This document shows positions 10,980-21,016 of a stretch of 64,000 nt of DNA, piece by piece. Both the position numbers and the translations under genes were made by a program. The DNA is from Arsenophonus sp046530785 (GTDB lineage Bacteria; Pseudomonadota; Gammaproteobacteria; Enterobacterales; Enterobacteriaceae), in the NCBI GenBank assembly GCA_046530785.1, contig JBHEQT010000002.1, forward strand, positions 130,749-194,748, read 5' to 3'. Numbering within the stretch: position 1 is the first letter of the stretch; the number at the start of each line of letters is the position of its first letter. The notes under the pieces are model-generated. The model saw nothing but the letters and a program-made list of their open reading frames with translations. It was not told the DNA's origin and ran no database searches.

Positions 10980-11006
10980 AAAGAGTGATTTGGAATAACG
11001 CTCTTT
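10980..11006 (+). terminator. Probable intrinsic terminator of trxB
   Basis: AAAGAGTG (10980-10987) pairs with CGCTCTTT (10999-11006), one U-G wobble included, around an 11-base loop. It lies 38 bases after the trxB stop and is followed by the T-rich ATTTGTAAT. Position and GC content fit a surviving weak terminator. Confidence 0.55.
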
Positions 11007-11209
11007 ATTTGTAATAAATCTATAATAAAAAGATTTATATTATAATATTAAAAATAAGAAGTTGTAATAATTAATTTATTAATGGTATATAAAATTATTA
11101 GTATAGGATAAAATAAAGCCAAACTAACTTGATTAAACTGTTTAAATAAAAAATCAGCATAAATAAATTTAATTATAATTTATACTTATTTAGTTTATTG
11201 GATAATAAT

Positions 11210-12970
11210 TAATATGACTAACTTATAAGTACGAAATCTTCCGATTTTAACTACTATTTTATAATCATTAATAATGGGATAGATAATCCAGTTTCAAAAT
11301 AACTTCTAGTTTAATTTGAATTACTTATTTTTATTTACTTTAAAATGGATAATTAATTTTATACGAAGAGGTTTTTTTTGATTCCTTTTTGTTAAATTAT
11401 TCACCAATAGATTTTTGTAGAATGATGTTAAATCCAATTTTGATCAATCATATTTTTAAAAATAAATCTGATAGAAGTTTAAATCTATTTAATTCAAATA
11501 GTATTTGAATAAATACATGATTATTATCTTCTCTCTATGTTATCTTAAATTTATTTAAGCAACTGTGATTCTCCTATTTAAAGTATTTAAATCTCTATTT
11601 TTCCAATTAATTATTATTTTTCTTTAGGTGATTTTATATATCAAACTGTCCATTAATACTTTATTTATGATGTTCATCTATATGAACATCTCTTGATTTT
11701 ACATAAAAGAAATTTTGTTATTAAGTCTTATTAACCAGTAGATTTATTATTTCCATTAGGTTAACTTAAAATAGACTTAATATATTTTTATCTTCTTCGT
11801 ATCAAGAAAGAAGTAAAAAATATTGAGAAAAAAGAATTTTTATAAAATATTAAAGATACCCCTATCATTATAAGTATTTACTTTTTTTCTAAATAACTAG
11901 AATTTTTGCATAAAATTTCATTACAATAATTGCGATTTATTTTTTATTTTTCTTATTTAAAAGAATTCTATTTCGGTAAATATGGGGGGGGAGATACCCA
12001 GTAGATTTTATTATTTTTTTCTATTAAAACTTTTAGTGCAATTTTCAGTTATTATCGAAAATTATGAAATTACTACCAATTTTAAAATAAAAATAATATG
12101 TAAAATAGAAGGTTTATTTACATTACTAGAAAAACATAAAATCAATCATCGTTATAATCGAAAAATAATCAGAAAATTACATTGGTTTAAACTATTAAAT
12201 AGTTTCTGTAATGCACAGAAACTTAGAATTTTCCTCATTAATGTTCGTACTCTTTTTCTATCCTATTAAATTTGACTCTATTATTAAATTAATTGTATTC
12301 TTACTATCATTATGAAAAAGTTAGAAACGATAAAAATATATTTACTATAAATATACTAGTAGTATTTATTTATTTTATATTACTTTTTCCATTAATTTAG
12401 ATTTAAGGTTCCGGAAACTAAATATAACTTATTTTAAAATAATTTTAGATTGATTAATAAAAATTAAATTTATTCTCATTAATTATTATTAATACTATTC
12501 TTCTTTTATTTATTTACTAACTTTTCTCAGAAAAAATCAATATTTCGATAAACTGTTCATGTAACATTATTACTTAATCAATATTTTTAAAATAGAAATC
12601 CAATTATTGTTTTTTTTAAATCCTACACGAGTGATAAAAGATAAATATGAAGATGTTGGTTTAACTTTTATTCGTTATGTAAAGTTAAGAATAAGTTAAT
12701 TTTAATCTCCATTTTTCAAGATTAAAAGTATTTAACGTATAAAAAATAAAATAGTGAAATAATGATTCATTTTGATTAAAATCACTAAAATTTATCTGAA
12801 ACAAGTGAGGATTAATTTACTTTTAATTATAATCAAAAGAATATTCATCTTTTCTAGTTTTTATTTCTAAGTAGTTTTAACTAAGAAATCTGGAGTGAAC
12901 CCCCCTTACACTTTCACATATTAGGACTTTTAGAAAAAATTTTTAAATAATTTATATCAGAAAATAAAAA
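11210..12970 (+). pseudogene. cydD: cydD relic, ABC exporter subunit
   Basis: trxB is followed by cydD-cydC-aat in enterobacteria, and this stretch has the right length for cydD (1767 bp in E. coli). An open stretch at 11982-12269 contains KIEGLFTLLEKHK (near 12100-12140), which fits the AADALVTFLETPL region of CydD. About 160 bases later TCA TTA TGA AAA AGT (12307-12321) looks like an eroded Walker A loop (RSGSGKS) with GGA turned into TGA. Matches are short, so the assignment leans on synteny. Ends are projected. CydDC exports cysteine and glutathione and is needed to assemble cytochrome bd. Confidence 0.62.
11984..11991. repeat. Homopolymer run of 8 G
   Basis: Eight consecutive G (11984-11991) directly after an AT pair, inside the cydD relic. 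Such runs are rare in DNA of this composition. Confidence 0.8.
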
Positions 12971-12974
12971 ACAT

Positions 12975-14695
12975 TTCCTGATAGATATTTTTTATTTTTA
13001 TAATATATCAGAATCTGATTTATAAGGAATTTTCATTGATACTATGTTATTTATAGTGACGTTTAGATAAGGAATTATTCCATATTTTATTTGAAAGAGG
13101 AGAGTTTGCTAGATATAAGTAATATTTACATAAATAATTATTTTCAGTAGTAAAGTTAAAATAGAAACTATATTTATACTTGGATTAAGCTCACAATACA
13201 AATAGTTTTATGTTCACTAATTATCTTTTACTAGCAGGTTAATATACAAGAATTAGTTAAGAAAGGTATTTTTTGTCTTAGAATATTTAAAGATATTTAC
13301 ATTTTAAAATTATTCTCGAAATATTATTTTTCTATAGGAAACTCTCCCAAAAGGAGATATCCGAAATCTTCTAGTAAATAAAATATTGAAAGAATTAATA
13401 TCCACTTAAATAATAATATAGATTTTTTTCTTTAGTATTGAAAGTTTTTATTTCTATTTTATTCACTTTGCTTTAATTAGATTAAATTAATTTTTAACTT
13501 TTACGTTAAACAAATTTATCTTATATTTTTTATGATTTTATTATTTTAGTTGAAAATTTATTGAACATAATTTACGATCTTATCGTATCTATTAAGAGAG
13601 TTTTTTAAATTAATTTAATATAAAATAAATAAAATAAGTGTTTTGTGTATTATATCGCTATTCAAACAAGTATTAAATAATTTTAAAAATTTAACTATTT
13701 AAAAAGTTAACATTAATTCTCTATATATTTTTTTATTTTCATTCTTACAGAAATCTATTAATATAATAGTAATAATTATCCTTTTAATTATCATTTTTTA
13801 AATCAGACGAACTTATTTTTCTTCTTCATCTTTTATATTTTACCTTTATTTTAAAATTCTTGTATCATTAGTTGTTTGTATTTCAATATTTAGAGAAGTT
13901 ATTTTTCTAACATAGGATCCAGTTAATGAAATTAAATAATTAAAATAAGCTGATGATATTTTCCTGATTTAGATAAATAATGACAAATTAAAAGTTAAAA
14001 TTAAGTTATATAAAAAATATTTTAGTTATTCATAAAAAACAATAATAATATTAAAAATATATCTCTTTAAGAATCATTATATTTGTTAATTCAATATGGT
14101 TTATTACTACTAAGTTTATTTTAATAAATCAATTCCGTTATAACTATTAATTCGTGAATCAATAAGTAAAGATATCATCTTTAGTTAAATTTTTGATAAA
14201 TAGGTAGGTCTATTAATTAGTAGGATAAAATCCTCAACTAAAATAATGTTAATTCTAATACATTTAATTATATATTTTATTGATATTTTAAATAGTAAGT
14301 TTTTAACTTAAAAATAAGACTAATAATATTTTAATGATAAAAATAAACAAACAAGATAGTTTTCCACTTTTTACTGAAAATTAATATTTGATAACTGAAT
14401 CGATGGGAAAGGTTCGTATTCGAAAATTTTAGTTAATAAAGCTTTCGTTTAGGTAGTTTAAAGAGAATCCTTCTTTTGCATGATTCTTATAATAATTTTT
14501 ATAAATTAATCTAATTAAAGTGAGAGACTAGAAGGAAAACTAAAAATAAAAATATTAATTAAAATTTCATCAATAATTAGTAGAAAAGATTTCTATTTAT
14601 TTTGCATTGCTTATAAGGAATTGGAAACTGGACTCAGAGATATCTATGGTATATGATGAAAAATAATTCAAGATAATTCCAAAATATGATGGAAT
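12975..14695 (+). pseudogene. cydC: cydC relic, ABC exporter subunit
   Basis: Lies between the cydD and aat relics. Anchors are near the 3' end. At about 14385-14410 the frame LIFDN, stop, IDG fits the Walker B region VLLDEPTEG. Then YSKILVN fits ESQILEL. At 14618-14680 GAA TTG GAA ACT opens a frame whose RDIYGI, two stops, KIIQ fits AELLARQGRYYQ at the CydC C-terminus with exact spacing. Upstream parts were not recognised one by one. The total span agrees with the E. coli gene (1722 bp). Confidence 0.62.
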
Positions 14696-14782
14696 TTTAT
14701 AATTAAAATAACAAGATTTTAAATCTTATCAATTTAAAATATTAATAACATGATTATTAAATTAATTGATAGTAAGATAATT

Positions 14783-15488
14783 ATATTTTTAGTTTGATGA
14801 TGGATTTTTATATTCCTTCCATTTTCTGAAGATGGTTTATATAAACCCATATAGTTTACTACTTACTTGTAGATCATTTTGATATCGGTATTTTACATAA
14901 ACTCTTCATTTTATGAAAAATTTCATTAGTTTAATTTAAAATAGATCTTATTATGATAGTAAGTCAGATCTACGAAAATTTCTCTATTAGTATAACAGAA
15001 GCATAAAAATTAACTGAACAACTAAAAAATAAAGAAAACTCTTTCTTAGTATTATTTAATATTTAATTATGACTTTAAATAAATTATTTTAGATATGCAT
15101 TATAACGTCACTAAGGATCCTTATTTCACCTGTAAAAATAATAGAAATATATAACACTTAATATCAAGGATATAATATTTATTCTATTCAATTAAAATTG
15201 ATCACAATATAAAATTAATTGTTGAAGTATAATATTTCATTTTATATTGTTAAATTTTTGTTATGAATCCGATTTTCAATGGTTTTAGTAACGATTATAA
15301 ATATAGACCTTTTACTTTTATTATCATTTCCTGCATTTTTGTGATAACCTATTTGATTATTAAATAATTAATAGAGAAATCCATTTCTTTAAGTGTGAGC
15401 GATTCTTCCATCGGTTAAAATTTTAATTTATTTCTACATATGATTCGCAATCAGCAACTTATTGATAAATAGATACTGATTAAAATAA
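14783..15488 (+). pseudogene. aat: aat relic, leucyl/phenylalanyl-tRNA-protein transferase
   Basis: Directly upstream of infA, its ancestral position. The first codons read IFLV, two stops, WIFIFLP against MRLVQLSRHSIAFP. Next, EDGLYKP and a stop match EGALREPNG. Near the 3' end CYESDF (15259-15276) matches CGESMF, NLFDY-stop-IIN matches KLIDCQVLN (CAA to TAA), and KCERFFHR matches GACEIPRR. The relic keeps almost the full 705-bp length. Aat attaches Leu or Phe to proteins with N-terminal Arg/Lys, creating N-degrons for ClpS-ClpAP, and clpS is also dead in this window. Confidence 0.88.
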
Positions 15489-15856
15489 AATTATAATTTT
15501 ACCTAGTATAAAAGAAAGTAATAACTCGTAATGATTTACTAAAAAATTTTTTATTTAAAATATAATAATAAATTAGTTAAAAGTTAATTAAAAAATATAA
15601 GTAATAAAATAATTCGTACTATTATAAATTAATTTATTTAGTTTATAATAGTACTTTAAGATTTATTTTTATTTTATAATGTAAAAGTTACTATTCAAAT
15701 TATGTATTTATTGTAAATTAATACTATTTAAAGTATTTAATTACTAAATAATTTTACTTTTGATAAAAGTGACTTTAATTCAATCTTCCTTTACATAAGA
15801 AGAGTTTTAGCATTTATTTACCAGTAAAAACTGAATAATTAACCTTAGAGGATTAA
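15489..15856 (+). other. Intergenic leader of infA
   Basis: About 370 bases between the aat relic and infA, very AT-rich, with no reading frame. It should contain the infA promoter. I cannot place boxes with confidence. The ribosome binding site TTAGAGGAT ends 6 bases before the ATG. Confidence 0.5.
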
Positions 15857-16075
15857 ATGACTAAAGAAGACAATATTGAAATGCAAGGTACAGTACTAGA
15901 TACTTTACCGAATACCATGTTTCGTGTTGAGTTAGAAAATGGACATATAGTTACTGCACATATTTCTGGAAAAATGCGTAAAAATTATATCCGAATACTA
16001 ACGGGAGACAAAGTGACTGTCGAACTAACACCTTATGACTTAAGTAAAGGACGAATCATTTTTCGTAGTCGTTGA
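15857..16075 (+). CDS. infA: Translation initiation factor IF-1
   Basis: Small OB-fold protein that occupies the ribosomal A site during initiation and assists IF-2 and IF-3. It has 72 residues, the family length, and is nearly identical to E. coli IF-1 (MQGTVLDTLPNTMFRVELEN, KMRKNYIRILTGDKV). The GAGG ribosome binding site is at correct spacing. It converges with clpA. E. coli has the tRNA gene serW between these two genes, but the 96-base gap here contains none. Confidence 0.98.
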   Translation: MTKEDNIEMQGTVLDTLPNTMFRVELENGHIVTAHISGKMRKNYIRILTGDKVTVELTPYDLSKGRIIFRSR

Positions 16076-16112
16076 TTTCCTCCCCTTTTCTCGTATCTTT
16101 CAGACTTTTTCA

Positions 16113-16135
16113 TAGACGATTGAGAATATCGTCTA
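16113..16135. repeat. 8-bp hairpin between convergent infA and clpA
   Basis: TAGACGAT (16113-16120) and ATCGTCTA (16128-16135) are perfectly complementary with a 7-base loop. It sits midway between the convergent stop codons, the usual place for a shared terminator, but neither side has a real T-run. A weak bidirectional terminator is possible. Confidence 0.45.
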
Positions 16136-16171
16136 CTCTTACAAACAACTGTAATGAAATTCTCATATCCT

Positions 16172-18439
16172 CTAATTTAATTTTTGCATATTTTCAAAGT
16201 GATACGTTAATTTTTGTGTTTTCTTATTCAGATCGATCTTAACAATACCACCATGACTTAATTGACCAAATAAAAGTTCATTAGCTAAAGGTTTTTTTAA
16301 ATTATCTTGGATCACTCTTGCCATTGGCCTAGCTCCCATCGATTTATCATGACCTTTACCAGAAAGCCATTGACGTGCTGCATGACTGATTTCAATTGAA
16401 ACTCCTTTTTCATCAAGTTGATCTTGTAATTCAACAATAAACTTATCAACAACTCTATCTATAACTTCTGGTGTTAAAGGATTAAATAAAATAATACGAT
16501 CCAATCGATTACGAAATTCAGGCATGAAAATTTGTTTTATCTCTGATAATGTATCACTACTATTATCTTGCTCAGTAAAACCAATTGATTTACGTTGAGC
16601 TTCTTTCAAACCAGCATTGGTAGTTATCACTAAAACAACATTACGAAAATCAGCTTTACGACCGTTATTATCGGTTAAAATACCATTATCCATCACTTGT
16701 AATAAAAGATTGAATATATCAGAATGTGCTTTTTCGATTTCATCTAACAAAACTACTGAATACGGGTGTTTTATAACTAAATCTGTCAATAAACCACCTT
16801 GATCAAATCCTATATACCCTGGTGGAGCACCAATTAGCCGACTAACTGTATGCCGTTCCATATATTCAGACATATCAAATCGTAATAATTTAATATCTAA
16901 TGCCTTTGCTAGTTGAACGGTGACTTCTGTCTTACCGACACCTGTTGGCCCAGCAAATAAAAATGCACCAATAGGTTTCTGACTAGCGCCCAATCCAGCT
17001 CTATTTATTTTAAGCGCTTCGCTAAGATTTTGAATTGCTTGTTCTTGACCAAACACTAATAATTTCAATTTATCATCTAAATTTTTCAATCTTTCTTTAT
17101 CGCTAGAAGAAATTGTTTTTTCAGGAATACGAGCAATTCGAGCGACAACTGATTCTATCTCCTGCACCCCAATTATTTTTTTACGTTTATTTTTTGGTGT
17201 TAAATGTGTTTTTGCACCAGCCTCATCAATAACATCGATCGCTTTATCCGGTAAATAACGATCTGTAATATATTTTACTGATAAATTAACCGCAGCTCTA
17301 ATTGCTTTTAAACTATAACGAATATTATGATAAGCTTCATATTTAGAACGTAACCCGTTAATAATCTGTACAGTTTCATCAATAGAAGGCTCGAGAATAT
17401 CAATTTTTTGAAATCTTCTTGCCAATGCACGATCTTTTTCAAAAATATGATTGAATTCTTGATAAGTCGTTGAACCCATCACACATATCCTTCCCCTCGA
17501 TAGTAATGGTTTAATTAAATTAGCAGCATCAATTTGTCCTCCGGATGCTGCTCCAGCACCAATAATCGTATGGATTTCATCAATAAAGAGAATACTTTTT
17601 TCATCTGTTTCTAAGACATTTAATAATGTTTTAAATCGCTTTTCGAAATCGCCTCGATACTTAGTACCTGCCAGTAATGAACCTATATCAAGGGAATAGA
17701 TAGTACAACCTTTCATCACTTCTGGAATATCATTTTGTATGATGCGCCATGCTAATCCTTCCGCAATCGCTGTTTTACCAACTCCAGATTCACCAACTAA
17801 TAGAGGATTATTCTTTCTTCGTCGACAAAGAACCTGGATCGTTCTTTCCAGTTCTAACTGACGCCCAATTAAAGGATCAACTTTACCAGATTTTGATAAT
17901 TGATTAAGATTTGTGGTAAAGCTTTCCATCTTTTCTTCAACCCCAATATCTTCTTCATTCTGGTAAACTGCATTAATAAAATCTGAATGACTATTATTCA
18001 TCTCACTATCTTTAACTATGCCATAAGAAATAAAATTAACAAGATCAAGACGACTTACATCATGCTTACGCAACAAATAGACAGCTTGAGACTCTTTTTC
18101 GCTAAATATAGCAACCAATACATTGTCACCGGTAACTTCATTACAACCAGATGACTGAACATGAAATACGGCACGTTGTAATACTCGCTGAAAACTTAAC
18201 GTTGGTTCAGTATCTCTGGTATCATTTTTAGGCAATAATGGCGTTGTTTGTGAGATAAAATTTTCTAACTCTTGTCGCAATATCATAAGATCAACTTTGC
18301 AAGCTTCTAAAGCTTTCTGGGCTGATGTATTAGTGAGTAAAGTGAGCAATAGATGTTCAACTGTTATAAATTCATGTCTATTATCTTTTGCTTTAGCAAA
18401 AGCTATATTAAGATTAAGTTCAAGTTCTTGGTTAAGCAT
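16172..18439 (-). CDS. clpA: ClpA, ATPase and specificity subunit of ClpAP protease
   Basis: AAA+ unfoldase that feeds substrates such as ssrA-tagged proteins into ClpP. Starting at the ATG at 18437-18439 (MLNQELELNL, as in E. coli) it has 755 residues (E. coli 758). The N-terminal domain covers about 1-140 and is where ClpS would dock. The D1 module has Walker A GESGVGKT and Walker B ILFIDEIH. The D2 module has GPTGVGKT and VVLLDEIEKAH. The start is set by the strong ribosome binding site GGGAGGTGAT immediately upstream. A frame continuing 15 codons further upstream runs into the clpS relic and is not the start. No clpP lies in the window. Confidence 0.97.
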   Translation of the reverse strand: MLNQELELNLNIAFAKAKDNRHEFITVEHLLLTLLTNTSAQKALEACKVDLMILRQELENFISQTTPLLPKNDTRDTEPTLSFQRVLQRAVFHVQSSGCNEVTGDNVLVAIFSEKESQAVYLLRKHDVSRLDLVNFISYGIVKDSEMNNSHSDFINAVYQNEEDIGVEEKMESFTTNLNQLSKSGKVDPLIGRQLELERTIQVLCRRRKNNPLLVGESGVGKTAIAEGLAWRIIQNDIPEVMKGCTIYSLDIGSLLAGTKYRGDFEKRFKTLLNVLETDEKSILFIDEIHTIIGAGAASGGQIDAANLIKPLLSRGRICVMGSTTYQEFNHIFEKDRALARRFQKIDILEPSIDETVQIINGLRSKYEAYHNIRYSLKAIRAAVNLSVKYITDRYLPDKAIDVIDEAGAKTHLTPKNKRKKIIGVQEIESVVARIARIPEKTISSSDKERLKNLDDKLKLLVFGQEQAIQNLSEALKINRAGLGASQKPIGAFLFAGPTGVGKTEVTVQLAKALDIKLLRFDMSEYMERHTVSRLIGAPPGYIGFDQGGLLTDLVIKHPYSVVLLDEIEKAHSDIFNLLLQVMDNGILTDNNGRKADFRNVVLVITTNAGLKEAQRKSIGFTEQDNSSDTLSEIKQIFMPEFRNRLDRIILFNPLTPEVIDRVVDKFIVELQDQLDEKGVSIEISHAARQWLSGKGHDKSMGARPMARVIQDNLKKPLANELLFGQLSHGGIVKIDLNKKTQKLTYHFENMQKLN

Positions 18440-18440
18440 A

Positions 18441-18450
18441 ATCACCTCCC
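18441..18450 (-). promoter_or_regulatory. Strong ribosome binding site of clpA
   Basis: The reverse strand reads GGGAGGTGAT directly before the ATG at 18439, close to the full anti-16S complement. It is the strongest Shine-Dalgarno sequence noticed in the window and fixes the clpA start. The upstream gene clpS no longer translates into it. Confidence 0.8.
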
Positions 18451-18465
18451 TATAAATTATTTTAA

Positions 18466-18804
18466 TCAAACTTTTACCCTGCAAATTAATAAATATTTAA
18501 TATTTATTGCATAATTATTGATTTTATCTGGTTTTTTTCTTCAACCTTCTCCCAACAGTATAAATTCCATAGATCTCTTTAAAATCCCATAGATTTTTTT
18601 AAGCGTAAATTGAATATAAAACATGATTTAGTAGCTTACTCTTTATTGAAAATGTATTATTAGCATAAAACTTATAGTATAAAATCCATTCATATTAAAT
18701 TATCATGATATAAAATCACATTACATATTGGAAGGTAGCTGTTAAAAGAACGGATCTATTTTATTCTTTAAATCTTATATCTTGTCTAATAATTTAATTA
18801 GCAT
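18466..18804 (-). pseudogene. clpS: clpS relic, N-degron adaptor of ClpAP
   Basis: Lies 26 bases upstream of clpA (about 30 in E. coli) and is readable along its whole length despite stops and shifts. A possible start reads MLIKLLD. MDFIL-stop-VL and, after more stops, NKE-stop-ATK match MEFVIDVL and DVERATQ codon for codon. EIYGIYTV matches AICGVFTA. KINNYAINIKYLLIC matches MVNKYARENEHPLLC, and the frame ends at TGA (18466-18468). ClpS delivers N-degron substrates to ClpA. The relic is about 339 bp against 321 bp for the E. coli gene. Confidence 0.9.
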
Positions 18805-20995
18805 TCAGTTATTATGTAAAATTTGTTTAAAATATTTTAATTATATATTTTGATTACTCATAGTTTATCCAGTTTAGTTTAATTTTTGAGCAAATATCTC
18901 TTAAAAGTAAATTAAAACAGCTGATTTATAACATATCTAAATTAGAGGTTACTAACTGAAGCGATTTTTTCAAAACTATTATATTTTGATTCCATATATC
19001 TTTTAAAATAAAATATATGTTATGGATAAATATCTTTAGCTTCTTTTAATTAATATGAATAAACCTGTTTAGCTATACTTGTTCTTTGGAACATTTCATC
19101 CATAAATAGGAAGAAACTTCAAAAGTTTGTTCATCAGTGAAATAGTATAATAGCAAATGATAAAGATAAAAAATAAGATTTTATCTATTAAATCAATAAT
19201 TTGAGTATTTCTCATCTGAGAAATACTTTAATTTAAGTAAAAATAATTTTTTTCCATTCTCTAATTTAGATAAAGGAAGCAAGAATATTCATTGAATATT
19301 TATTTTCAAAGATCTGAAATTCCAAAAATTTCCAATCTTTTCATAAAAGAATTTAATTCTTAAAGAAATATTTAAATAATATACCTTCAGAAAGATATTG
19401 TTCATCTGACCGGGTAATTATGACCTATATCAAAACAATTCAATTAATATAATTATTTTTTATCTTTTGATGTTTCAAAATTAGTAATTAGCAAAGTGAT
19501 CTTTTATCAAGATCGAAAATAATTTCAGAGTTTATATAATTTTGTTTAGAAATTTCAATTTTCCTATTTTTAATGATTTTTATTAAACATTAATCTTATA
19601 ATTAATAAGAATATTTTCTTCTCTTTAAAATATTTAAAAAATCAATATTTTTTATTAAATTCAAATTGAATTTTGATTTATTCGGTTATTTTATAGTATT
19701 TATTATAGAGAAATATAGATATTTTATTTAAAATCATATAAATACTAATTGATTACATTATTAAATTTTTTGGGATGGGGATGATACCTAAAAATTAGAT
19801 GAAATATTTTTCAAAATTTCATACAGATTATATCTGTATCCTAATATTTTTAAAAAAGGAAAAATTTTCTCTTAAATTTAAAATTAATAATGATATTTTT
19901 GCAAACTTATATTTTTAGTAAATAATTAAGCATTACATATATATCCGATAAGGATATAATATTTTTCAGCTTCTTGAATGGTTATGAAATTGAATCATTA
20001 TAACTCTTACTCTTTCAAATTCTAGAATTAATAATTATTTCTTTATATATTCATATTGCTCTTTCGGTGGTTATAAATAATAGTAGTAAATATAACTACA
20101 CAATTCTGTAATACCATATTTATCTTTCCTATCAAAAAAGATAAAGTATTGATCTATATAAACTGAACTCCTTTACTAAAAATTTTATTTCTTGAAAAAT
20201 TACTTTTCATTGACGCTGAAATATATATCTAAAACTGAAAAAAATTTTTTAATCAAAGATATACTTATAAGAAACGTGATTTTAAAATCCAATATTTCTC
20301 ATGTCTTTTTATCTAAATAATCGCTATCTAACAATAGTGTTTTTTATCATTTTCTTTAAAAAATTAAAAATATCTACTGATCATTTTGCACTTACCCCTG
20401 TATGATGACTTATAAAAAATGAATACAAGAATTCTGATTCAACCTTTGTTTGTAAGTATTTATGTGAGGAGATAAAAAACAGTCAAATTTTAGTTATATC
20501 TTTACCTATAAAAGAGAGAGATATTGATTATAGAAAAATTAGATGTTGAATAATGATTAATTTTTAAAATGGTGCATAAATCTTATTTCAGTTTCTGAAA
20601 CTAATATCTTTTATTAATCATACATAAATCAAACAGGAGGATATATATCTAATTTTATTACTTTCCTCTACATTAATAAAATATCTTTAGTACTGTAAAA
20701 ATACACTATAACTTTTAATATTTATGGATTTGATGAGTTTTTTGTAAAAACACTCAAGAATAAACAACAGTATTTTGATATCATTATTATGATATATTTT
20801 AGATGTAATATTTTTCTGTAGAAATTTTTTATTTATTCTAGAATATTTTGTATTCATATTTTAAAAAAATTTTTTCTATTTATTTCTATTTGAGAAATAT
20901 TTTTAGGGATAAATATATCCATTTTATGGATCATTTTATTAAAAATTAAATAATACTGGAATAATAAAATCTTAACTTCCCTTTAAAATAAATCT

Positions 20996-21016
20996 TATCG
21001 TGAAAACTTCACGATA
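20996..21016. repeat. 9-bp hairpin with 3-base loop
   Basis: TATCGTGAA (20996-21004) and TTCACGATA (21008-21016) are perfectly complementary around AAC. It lies in slightly GC-richer sequence (about 21.0-21.2 kb) within the desert. No T-run follows. Function unknown. Confidence 0.55.

Noticed and set aside
11982..12269. 95-codon forward frame
   Set aside because: It lies inside the cydD relic and its middle fits the CydD region AADALVTFLE, so it is a leftover open stretch of a dead gene and not a new gene. Its start is in the G8 run.
16076..16171. Possible serW tRNA between infA and clpA, as in E. coli
   Set aside because: The gap is only 96 bases and holds no tRNA-like cloverleaf or T-loop sequence.
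19080..19150. Possible cspD relic beside clpS
   Set aside because: A few bases resemble the KGFGFI motif of cold-shock proteins, but I could not extend the match to either side.
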